From assembly GCF_004146235.1 (NCBI RefSeq), contig NZ_SELO01000002.1, positions 62,001-126,000 of the forward strand: a DNA stretch of 64,000 bases. The letters run 5' to 3'. This stretch comes from Tropicimonas sp. IMCC6043. GTDB lineage: Bacteria; Pseudomonadota; Alphaproteobacteria; Rhodobacterales; Rhodobacteraceae. The translations under genes were made by a program, and so were the position numbers. Below the pieces are notes generated by a model. That model saw only the letters and a list, made by a program, of their open reading frames with translations. It was not told where the DNA came from and made no database searches. How positions within the stretch are numbered: position 1 is the first letter of the stretch; each line of letters opens with the position of its first letter. Shown one piece after another: positions 49,420 through 56,615 of the stretch.

Positions 49420-49449
49420 GCACCGGCCCGGAGGCCTCCGGGCCGGTGC
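49420..49449. terminator. 30-bp perfect palindrome between convergent genes
   Basis: Fifteen-base arms (left arm GCACCGGCCCGGAGG) are perfectly self-complementary without a spacer. It sits between the convergent enolase-type gene (ends 49366) and the ApnO-like gene (ends 49534). No T-tract is present; a bidirectional terminator or cruciform-prone site is the likely meaning. Confidence 0.65.
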
Positions 49450-49533
49450 CGGTGCGGCGTGTGGGGAGGGATACCCCGCCGCGAGACCGCCATGGCAGGC
49501 GGGAGAGGCCGCCTGCCGGTCATGCTGCAAGGC

Positions 49534-50361
49534 TCAGGTGATCCGCTTGACGCTGTCGAGGATCTCCTGCTTCTCGAAGACCTTCTTCCAGTCGTCCTTC
49601 ATCAGCGTCGGCACGCCGAACTCGATGGCCTTGTTGCAGGCATCGGAGAAGACGCCCTCAACCTCGCCGAAGATCACCGCTCCGAGGATGTTCATGTGCC
49701 CAAGCAGGAAATCGCGGGCGCAGGCCTCGGAGACGCCGGTCTTCACCACTTCGTCCATCGCCTGTTTCATCACCGTCAGCAGCGATGCACAGACGGTCTC
49801 GGAGAGGCCGGGCTCGAGATAGGCCATCTGCTCGACCGTGCAGCGATAAGTGTCGCGGACCGGCGCGTAGATCGCCCGAGCGACGGCATCGCCCATCGCA
49901 TAATGCTCCTCCGGTCCCTGCATCAATGCGTTCACGACGCCCTGCGGCGCGGCGATGCCGCCGAAATGGTCGTGCAGCGCTTCCTGGGTCTCGGAATAGT
50001 TGAAGATCACCGGGTGGCAGGGATGGGTGATGAAATAGGTGATGTCCGCGCGCTCGGGCAGGTAGCCGGCATAGGGCGCCGCGGCGTCGAGGATGACGAC
50101 CATCGTGCCGGGCGCGAGTTGCGGGATCAGGTCCTTGGCGACCTTGCCGATCACCGTGTCCGGAATCGCGAGGATCACCACGTCGGCACCGTCGATCGCC
50201 GCGTCTGCTGGGACCGCCTCGGCGCCGATCTCCTCTTTCAGCCGCTTGAGCCCGGCGTCGGAGACCTCGACATGGCGGGTCTCGAAATCGGTCTTGGCCA
50301 GGTTCCGGCCGAGCCGAATTCCCATCTTCCCGCCCGCGCCGAACAGGGCAATCGTGGTCAT
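49534..50361 (-). CDS. ApnO-like D-apionate oxidoisomerase / 6PGDH-fold dehydrogenase
   Basis: 275 residues. A Rossmann motif (ALFGAGGKMGIRLGRNLA) starts the protein and a helical 6-phosphogluconate-dehydrogenase-type C-terminal domain follows. The size and the divergent DUF1537 kinase plus nearby RuBisCO-like protein match the D-apionate oxidoisomerase that forms 3-oxo-isoapionate. GGAGGAG lies before the ATG at 50361. The assignment rests on recognition and context; another branched or linear acid sugar is possible. Confidence 0.68.
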   Translation of the reverse strand: MTTIALFGAGGKMGIRLGRNLAKTDFETRHVEVSDAGLKRLKEEIGAEAVPADAAIDGADVVILAIPDTVIGKVAKDLIPQLAPGTMVVILDAAAPYAGYLPERADITYFITHPCHPVIFNYSETQEALHDHFGGIAAPQGVVNALMQGPEEHYAMGDAVARAIYAPVRDTYRCTVEQMAYLEPGLSETVCASLLTVMKQAMDEVVKTGVSEACARDFLLGHMNILGAVIFGEVEGVFSDACNKAIEFGVPTLMKDDWKKVFEKQEILDSVKRIT

Positions 50362-50391
50362 CTTGCGCTCCTCCATAGGTTCTGAGGCATC

Positions 50392-50422
50392 TTGTCAAAC
50401 TGGTATGATGAGATAATATCAT
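50392..50422 (+). promoter_or_regulatory. Promoter region of the DUF1537 kinase gene
   Basis: TTGTCA at 50392-50397 is followed after 16 bases by TAATAT (50414-50419). An extended -10-like TGGTATGAT also lies at 50401-50409, and ATGAT/ATCAT inverted arms (50405-50422) cover the -10 area. The 12-mer TGGTATGATGAG recurs with one change before the RuBisCO-like gene. Confidence 0.5.
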
Positions 50423-50455
50423 GACGACAGAGTCAAGTGCGAAGGAGAGGATTCC

Positions 50456-51826
50456 ATGTCGAAAGACGCCGCAGGGGCCGCGCCCTGGCTCACCTGGTAT
50501 GGCGACGATTTCACCGGCTCGGCCGCCGTCATGGAGGTTCTGGCCTTCGCCAGCATCCCGACCGTGCTTTTCACCTCCATTCCGTCGGACTCGCTCAGGG
50601 AACGCTTCGCCGATGCCCGCGCCATCGGCATCGCCTCGACCGCGCGCTCGAAGTCACCCGACTGGATGGCGGAGAACCTGCCCGCGCCGTTGAACTGGCT
50701 CGACGGACTCGGTGCGCCGATCCTGCATTACAAGGTCTGCTCGACCTTCGATTCCTCGCCCGAATCCGGCTCCATCGGAAAGGCGATCGAGACCGCCCTC
50801 GCCCTCCGACCGAGCGACGCCGTTCCGATGATAACCGCCGCCCCGCAGATGCGCCGCTACCAGGCGTTCGGGCATCTCTTCGCCGGCACTTTCGATGGCG
50901 TCTTTCGCCTCGACCGTCATCCTGTGATGGCGCGCCACCCGGTCACGCCGATGGACGAGGCCGACCTTCTGGTCCACCTCGCCCGGCAGACCGACCTGCC
51001 CTCCGCCTTGATCGACCTCGAGATGCTGGCGGGTGATCCGCAGGAAGCGCTGGAAACGGCGCTGGCGGCCGGCGCCCGCATCCTCTCCATCGATTCCATG
51101 GAAGAAGCGTCCGAGACCGCCGCCGGCCGGCTGCTGTGGGAGAACCGCGACCGCCTGCGGTTCGTCGTCGGCAGCCAGGGGGTGGAATACGCCTTGGTGC
51201 GCCACTGGATCGCCAGTGGCCGGCTCGCGCCCGCTGTTCCCGCCGGCGGCGCCGGCGCGGTCGACCGGATCGCCGCCGTCTCCGGCTCGGTCTCGCTCAG
51301 CACCGCCCGCCAACTCGCCCATGCTGGCGCCAACGGTTTCGCGCTCCTGGCCTTCCCGGCGACCTGCGCGTGCGGCCCCGAGGAAGACCGCGAGGCCGAG
51401 ATCCACCGCTTGATCGCCGAGGGCGTGGCCGCCGCCGCGCGGGGCGCAAGCCCGCTCGTCCACTCGGCCAGCGGCCCCGACGATCCGGCCGTCGCTGCAT
51501 TCCGCGCGGCACTGTCCAGCTCCTCGGTCGACCCGGCCGAGGCCAATGCACGGATCGGCGACGCGCTTGGCCGCATCCTCGACGGCATCCTCCGGGAGAG
51601 CGGCATTCGCCGCGCGGTAATCTCGGGCGGCGACACCTCGGGCTACGGCATGGCCCGGCTCGGCCTGCAGGCCCTTGTCGCCCGCGCACCAACCATTCCC
51701 GGCGCGGCGATCTGCACGGGCTATGGCGAGTCAGATCACGACGGGCTGGAAATCGCGCTCAAGGGCGGGCAGATGGGGTCGGAGGACTTCTTCGACTGGG
51801 TCCGCAGCGGTGGCGGGCCGCGCTAG
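50456..51826 (+). CDS. DUF1537 four-carbon acid sugar kinase, OiaK-like
   Basis: 456 residues with the two DUF1537 halves: N-terminal substrate domain starting LTWYGDDFTGSAAVMEVLAF and C-terminal nucleotide domain with VISGGDTSGYGMARL and ICTGYGESDHDGLEIALKGGQMG. The family phosphorylates 3-oxo- or 2-oxo-acid sugars with ATP. Beside an ApnO-like gene and a RuBisCO-like gene, 3-oxo-isoapionate kinase is the best guess, with 2-oxo-tetronate kinase (OtnK) as the alternative. GGAGAGG precedes the ATG. Confidence 0.82.
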   Translation: MSKDAAGAAPWLTWYGDDFTGSAAVMEVLAFASIPTVLFTSIPSDSLRERFADARAIGIASTARSKSPDWMAENLPAPLNWLDGLGAPILHYKVCSTFDSSPESGSIGKAIETALALRPSDAVPMITAAPQMRRYQAFGHLFAGTFDGVFRLDRHPVMARHPVTPMDEADLLVHLARQTDLPSALIDLEMLAGDPQEALETALAAGARILSIDSMEEASETAAGRLLWENRDRLRFVVGSQGVEYALVRHWIASGRLAPAVPAGGAGAVDRIAAVSGSVSLSTARQLAHAGANGFALLAFPATCACGPEEDREAEIHRLIAEGVAAAARGASPLVHSASGPDDPAVAAFRAALSSSSVDPAEANARIGDALGRILDGILRESGIRRAVISGGDTSGYGMARLGLQALVARAPTIPGAAICTGYGESDHDGLEIALKGGQMGSEDFFDWVRSGGGPR

Positions 51827-51829
51827 GCG

Positions 51830-53020
51830 ATGGTGGCCGCCCTAGCCCCAGGACGCGGCGCACTCGGGAAGCTCCAGGCAGCGCTCGCCGCCGCGTCCTT
51901 CATGCTGCTCCTGGCGGGCACAAACACGACGACGCCACTGCTGCCGCTCTATCGCGACATGCTCGGCTTCTCCCCCCTCACCGTCACGCTCACCTTCGTC
52001 GCCTATGTCAGCCTGCTGGTGGCGACGCTCGCCGTCGCGTCCGGCCCCAAACTCGTGCGCTATGCCCCGAGCGTTCTCGTCGCCGCGCTCGCAGTCGCCC
52101 TGCTGGCTGACCTCGCGCTTTCCACCGGAACGGCGCCTGGCATCTTGGCCGGACGCGCACTCCAAGGGGTCTCCAGCGGCATCGGCACTGGCGCGGCGGC
52201 GGCGCTTGTCGTCGCGGTGGTCGGCAACCGCGGTCGGGCGCTCACCGCAACCGGCAACCTCGCCGGGGCGATCCTCGGCACCGCGGCGGCACAGGCCGTG
52301 CTGCACCTGGCGGGCGCCCGCGCCATCAGCATCAGCTTCGAGATCCACGCCGGCGTTTGACTCGCGGTCGCACTGCCGCTCCTTGTCATCCTGAGACTGC
52401 GCGCGGACGCCAACCGGGCCGCCATCCATGTTCCGACCGGGACGCTCCCCCCGCTCCGCCCCGCCCTGCTGCGGCACTGGCGAGAGCTCCTCTCCGGCTG
52501 CATCTCCTGGTGCGCGATCTCGATCTACATCGTCTTCCTGCCGACCTGGTTTTTCGATTGCGGCCTGCCCCGCGCGCAGGCGCTCGCCGTCCCACTCATG
52601 CTGCTCGGCTCGCTCGCCGCGCAGCTCTCGAGCGCCGCGCTCGCTCGGGCTTTCCCGGCCGCCAGTGGCATGACCGCGCTGGCCCTCGGCATCGCAGCCA
52701 CCCTCGCGGGCGGCGCCCTCCTCAGTGACTTCGCCGCGGCGCTCGGCTGCCTTGTCGCCGGGGCGGGCGCCGGCCTGTCCTTCCGCTGTGCGCTGGTGCT
52801 GCTCACGCGCGGCGCTTCGCCTGCCGGACAGGGGCGCCTCGCCTCGGCCTATGCGGCGATTACCTATCTCGCCGCGGCCGCGCTGGTGCTGCTCTGCGGT
52901 GCGCTGGTAAACCGTTTCGGGTCGACCGACGTCACAATGGCCCTGTTCGCCGCCACCGCCGCCGCAGCACTGTCCGCGCGGCGGTTCGCGCCGAGGATCG
53001 GCCGCCTCACGACGCCCTGA
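51830..53020 (+). pseudogene. MFS transporter interrupted by one in-frame TGA
   Basis: The frame starts three bases after the kinase stop and encodes a hydrophobic 12-segment transporter of about 396 codons. It is cut by a single TGA at 52358-52360 after residue 176, between the first and second halves. The same frame continues without further stops to 53020. TGG to TGA would explain it, giving a lost Trp. Other genes here use TGA as a normal stop, so recoding is not suggested. Nonsense mutation or sequencing error are the options. Confidence 0.75.
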
Positions 53021-53039
53021 CGCTCCGGCGGGGACCGCT

Positions 53040-54323
53040 CTAGCCCTTGCCGAATTTCGCCAGCGACGCCGCCAGCTCCGGATGGCTTTCGCCGAATTCG
53101 GCGAGCGGAATGCCCCGCTCCGCCGCCTCCCAGGCCTGCCGGATCGCCGTCACTCCGGCCGCCGGCCCCATCGGGTGGCCGTGGATGCCGCCCCCGCCGA
53201 GATACATCAGGTCGAGCCGTCGCCCCGTCCGCGCGTAGGTCTCCGGTGCCTGCCCGCCCCACTGACCGGAACAGACCACCGGCAGCGCTCGATCGGCCTC
53301 CGAGAAAATCGGCGTCAGGCAATCGTCGAAGCTCCGGACAAAGCTCTCGTCCGGCTCCCAATACTTCGCAGCGATCCCGTTGACCTGGAACTGGTCAACT
53401 CCGAGCAGGCGCCAGATCTTCTGATAGGCGCGGAATTCCATTCCAAGCGCCGGGTGGCGGGTCAGGATGTCCCAGCCGTTCCGGTGCGCGTGGAGGCAGA
53501 GCGCCGAGCGCTTGCGCAGGAAACTCATCCCGCCGTAGCCCACCGAATTGATGTTGATCACCGCGGCCCGCCCGCCGGCGGCATGAACGATGTCGTGGTT
53601 GCGCATCATCTGGTCCGGATCAGCCGAGGAGATGCCGAAGGCGTAGAGGACGCGCTTGCCCGATTTCTGCTCATGCGCGTCGATCACCGGCATGATCGCC
53701 GCGACCCGCTCTTCGAGCGGCGAATAGCCCGGCGACATCAGCTTCTCGTCATCTTTTATGAAATCCACGCCTGCTGCGCAGAGCTGGCCGATCACCTCCG
53801 CCGTCTCCGCCGGTGTCAGCCCGAGCGCCGGCTTGATGATCGAGGCGATCATCGGCCCTGCAGGCACACCCATCAGCGCCCGCGAGCCGGAGATGCCGAA
53901 TTGCGGGCCGGGGTGGCAAGCCCATTCCGGCGGCAGGTCGAAATCCATGACGCGGACGCCCGAGAGCCCGCGCGCCGAATAGACCCCGCCCACGGTGATC
54001 GTCATCAGCGCGGCGATATCGGTGCCGACTGCTTCCAACGGATATGCGATCACTGCATCGCCGCGAAGGTAGCGCGTGCCGTCGGGGTCGCCCGGACGCG
54101 GGAAGCCGGGCGTCTCTGCCGACTCCAGCTCGGTCAGCCCGACCACGCGGGCGGCACAGCGCGCCTTGACCTCCGCCGTCTCTCCGGGAAGCTCGGTAAA
54201 GGTCCCGGTTGACTGGTCAGACGCGATCTTTGCCGCCATCGCCTCGAGGCTCGCCCCGGCCACTGCCGGCACTTCCAGCCGGTAGGTGACGCGTATCTCG
54301 TGCCTGGGCGCGCGGCTTTGCAT
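53040..54323 (-). CDS. RuBisCO-like protein (form IV), OiaX-like
   Basis: 427 residues. The catalytic barrel keeps Lys164 (SIIKPALG), the carbamylation lysine Lys190 with Asp192 and Glu193 (FIKDDEK), a HAHR motif and the phosphate-site GGGGIHGHPMG. The second lysine of KPKLG is Ala here and loop 6 is altered, so it is not a CO2-fixing RuBisCO. Near the ApnO/OiaK-like genes it may be 3-oxo-isoapionate-4-phosphate transcarboxylase/hydrolase, giving 3-phosphoglycerate and glycolate. GAGGAGAG precedes the ATG. It is a separate minus-strand transcript. Confidence 0.82.
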   Translation of the reverse strand: MQSRAPRHEIRVTYRLEVPAVAGASLEAMAAKIASDQSTGTFTELPGETAEVKARCAARVVGLTELESAETPGFPRPGDPDGTRYLRGDAVIAYPLEAVGTDIAALMTITVGGVYSARGLSGVRVMDFDLPPEWACHPGPQFGISGSRALMGVPAGPMIASIIKPALGLTPAETAEVIGQLCAAGVDFIKDDEKLMSPGYSPLEERVAAIMPVIDAHEQKSGKRVLYAFGISSADPDQMMRNHDIVHAAGGRAAVININSVGYGGMSFLRKRSALCLHAHRNGWDILTRHPALGMEFRAYQKIWRLLGVDQFQVNGIAAKYWEPDESFVRSFDDCLTPIFSEADRALPVVCSGQWGGQAPETYARTGRRLDLMYLGGGGIHGHPMGPAAGVTAIRQAWEAAERGIPLAEFGESHPELAASLAKFGKG

Positions 54324-54351
54324 GGGTCTCTCCTCGTCCAAATTAGGCGTG

Positions 54352-54382
54352 CTCATTATACCACTTGGAGTAGCGCTGTCAC
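54352..54382 (-). promoter_or_regulatory. Strong sigma-70-like promoter of the RuBisCO-like gene
   Basis: On the minus strand GTGACA, a 16-base spacer and TATAAT in an extended form (TGGTATAATGAG at 54363-54352). The transcript would start about 25 bases before the ATG. The TGGTATRATGAG string also occurs before the DUF1537 kinase gene. Confidence 0.65.
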
Positions 54383-54562
54383 GCTCCGTCCGAGTCGACG
54401 GAAACGAGCGTGCCGAGGCCCACGGCCTTCGCGAACATCGCGCCGAGGTTGGTGAGTGCGTCGTTGGGAGTTTGCGGTGCCTGCGCCCGGACGGGGTCTT
54501 CGCCCGGAGCCGTGCGCGGATCGCGGCAAGCACCGGGGCTGTTCAGGTCGAGCCGCCCTTGC

Positions 54563-54597
54563 CGAAGAAAATCCGCCGCCCCTCCGGGACGGCGGAT
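54563..54597 (-). terminator. Rho-independent terminator of dhaL-to-isomerase operon
   Basis: On the minus strand ATCCGCCG, an 11-base loop and CGGCGGAT are followed by TTTTCTT. It lies 16 bases after the stop of the TIM-barrel gene and separates that operon from the RuBisCO-like gene downstream. Confidence 0.85.
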
Positions 54598-54612
54598 CCG
54601 TTCTCAATGCAG

Positions 54613-55545
54613 TCAGGCGCGCGGCAGGATGCGGCGCAGGGTCTGGAGGTTCTTGCCGCAGACCGACAGTCCGTCGCCGCCATAGCTCTCAAGCAGGATC
54701 GGGCTGGCGAAGCCTTCGGCCAACGCCATGCGGATCGCCTCGCGGTAGTTGATGATACCGAATTCGATCGGCACCGGAGCGGAGGAAATCGCACCCGTCG
54801 CCGGGTCCTCGTCACGGATGTAGTTCTTGACGTGCCAGTATTTCATGAAGGGCGCGACTTCGGCCATCATGACGTCCCATTTTGGCATCGGCCGGTGCAG
54901 GCGCACGAGGTTGCCGATATCGGCACAGATACCGACATTGTCGCGATCCACGTCCGTCACGAAGCGCACCGCGCTCTCAGGCGTGCCCATGTAGGTGTCT
55001 TCATACATTTCCATGGCGATGGAAATGCCGACCTCCTTGGCGTGATCGGCCAGTTCGCGGATGCGGTCGACGGCCAGCTTCCAGGTCTCCGGATCATCGG
55101 GGTTCTTGTATCCTTCGGCCAGCCAGAACCAGAGCACCTGCTTCTGCGCCTCGGTGAACGGCCCGAAGAAGCCGAACGCGACCTCCTCGGCGCCGAGATC
55201 GGCGGCAGTGTCGAGGAAGCGGTGGCAATAAGCCAGCATCGCGTCACCCTCGACCGGGTCGATCACGCATTTGCGCGAGGTCGACATCGCCGGGATCGTC
55301 AGCCCGGCTTCCTTCACAACCGCCTTGAACTCCTCGAGGCGCGGCTTCTCGAGATCGGCCACCCGCATCCAGCTGTCGGTCGGGTCGAGCTCCGTGAAGC
55401 CTTCGTCGGCCACTTGCGCGAGCGTTTCGGCCCAGACTTCGGCCGGCGCGTCCTGCACCAGGCTGCCATCGGGCAGCGTTGGCGCGAACGGGATCATCGC
55501 ACAGGCGATCGGCCAGTTGTCCCGGGTCCATTTGTATTTCGACAT
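54613..55545 (-). CDS. Xylose-isomerase-like TIM-barrel enzyme (OiaC/LerI-like)
   Basis: 310 residues. Metal-ligand positions expected of the family are visible: Glu in AMEMYEDTYMG, Asp in ICADIGNLVRL, His in YWHVKNY and Glu in LLESYGGDG. Such enzymes isomerise or epimerise sugars; OiaC, a 3-oxo-isoapionate decarboxylase, and LerI, an erythrulose-phosphate isomerase, have this fold as remembered. Either activity would suit the neighbouring DhaK/DhaL genes. GGAGG precedes the ATG. Last gene before a clear terminator. Confidence 0.8.
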   Translation of the reverse strand: MSKYKWTRDNWPIACAMIPFAPTLPDGSLVQDAPAEVWAETLAQVADEGFTELDPTDSWMRVADLEKPRLEEFKAVVKEAGLTIPAMSTSRKCVIDPVEGDAMLAYCHRFLDTAADLGAEEVAFGFFGPFTEAQKQVLWFWLAEGYKNPDDPETWKLAVDRIRELADHAKEVGISIAMEMYEDTYMGTPESAVRFVTDVDRDNVGICADIGNLVRLHRPMPKWDVMMAEVAPFMKYWHVKNYIRDEDPATGAISSAPVPIEFGIINYREAIRMALAEGFASPILLESYGGDGLSVCGKNLQTLRRILPRA

Positions 55546-55549
55546 GGTA

Positions 55550-56539
55550 TTAGCCTCCGATTTTTCCGCCCAGCTCGTCATCGATATGGATGCGGATGAT
55601 TTCGTCAAAACTGCTCTCGGCGGTGAAGCCGAGCTCGCGCGCACGGGTGCCGTCGAAGCGCTGTGCCCAGCCGCCGACGATGCCCCGAATGGTCTCGTCA
55701 GGAACGCGCTTGATCAGCGCCGCGACCTTGGGTCCGGCGACCCGTTCCAGCGCAGCGATCTGCTCGCCGACCGTGGCCGAGAGGCCCGGCATCGACAGAT
55801 TGCGACGCGGACCGATCTTCGACGTGTCCATCGTCGCGGCATGCGTGAAGAAGCCCACCGCGGAGCGGGGGCTGGCGAACCAGTGGCGCACGCTTTCGTC
55901 GACCGGCAGCACCGCTTCCTGGCCTGCCAGCGGTTCGCGCAGGATGTTGGAGAAGAAGCCCGAGGCCGCGGCGTTGGGTTTTCCGGGCCGGACACAGATG
56001 GTCGGAAGCCGGATGCCGACGCCATCGAAGATGCCGCGGCGCGAATAATCAGCCAGCAGTAGCTCGCAGATCGCCTTCTGGGTGCCGTAGCTGGTGAGCG
56101 GCGTGCAGAAGAAATCGTCCGGGATCGACGGCGGGAAGGGCGCGCCGAAGACAGCGACCGAAGAGGCGAAGACCATCCGCGGGCAATAGGGCGCCTTCAG
56201 CCCCTCGGCGCGGATCGCGTCGAACAGCGCCCGCGTGCCATCGAGGTTGACGCGGTAGCCCTTGTCGAAATCGGCCTCGGCCTCGCCTGAGACGACGGCG
56301 GCCAGGTGGATCACGAGGTCGGGCCGCTCGGCGGCCAGAGCCGCGGCAGCGCCCGGCTCGGAAAGGTCGACCGTTTTCGAGCTCGACACCCCTGCGAGCG
56401 CCGCAGGCGCCTCGGGTGCAAAGACATCGACGAGGGTCAGGCTGTCGATCTGCCCTCCGAGCACGCCGGGCTCGGCGGCCACCTTTTCCAGCAGCTTGCG
56501 GCCGACCATTCCGGCCGCGCCGATCACCAATACCTTCAT
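55550..56539 (-). CDS. denD: NAD-dependent epimerase/dehydratase family, DenD-like
   Basis: 329 residues, extended SDR. The dinucleotide motif GAAGMVGRKL is at the N-terminus and the catalytic YGTQK and Ser (FASSVAVFG) are present. The start MKVLVIGAAGMVGRK, the GVLGGQIDSLTLVDV segment and the length recall D-erythronate dehydrogenase DenD. It would oxidise a C4 or branched acid sugar to its 2- or 3-keto form. It is followed five bases later by the TIM-barrel gene. Confidence 0.78.
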   Translation of the reverse strand: MKVLVIGAAGMVGRKLLEKVAAEPGVLGGQIDSLTLVDVFAPEAPAALAGVSSSKTVDLSEPGAAAALAAERPDLVIHLAAVVSGEAEADFDKGYRVNLDGTRALFDAIRAEGLKAPYCPRMVFASSVAVFGAPFPPSIPDDFFCTPLTSYGTQKAICELLLADYSRRGIFDGVGIRLPTICVRPGKPNAAASGFFSNILREPLAGQEAVLPVDESVRHWFASPRSAVGFFTHAATMDTSKIGPRRNLSMPGLSATVGEQIAALERVAGPKVAALIKRVPDETIRGIVGGWAQRFDGTRARELGFTAESSFDEIIRIHIDDELGGKIGG

Positions 56540-56615
56540 CTCGTCACTCCCTTGTCCTGCGCGCCCGGCGGGCGCCGTTTCGTTCGCACCCCGGCCGCGC
56601 CGGAGCGATTCCATT

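Noticed and set aside
47144-49423. About 760-codon minus-strand frame across dctP and the enolase-type gene
   Set aside because: It spans two clear plus-strand genes and a terminator; its sequence looks like a complement shadow.
52358-52360. TGA as selenocysteine or recoded Trp
   Set aside because: No SECIS-like hairpin was noticed, the product is an MFS transporter, and TGA is the ordinary stop in many neighbours. Nonsense mutation is simpler.
53040-54323. True RuBisCO and Calvin-cycle locus
   Set aside because: KPKLG and loop 6 are altered and no small subunit, phosphoribulokinase or other cbb gene is near.
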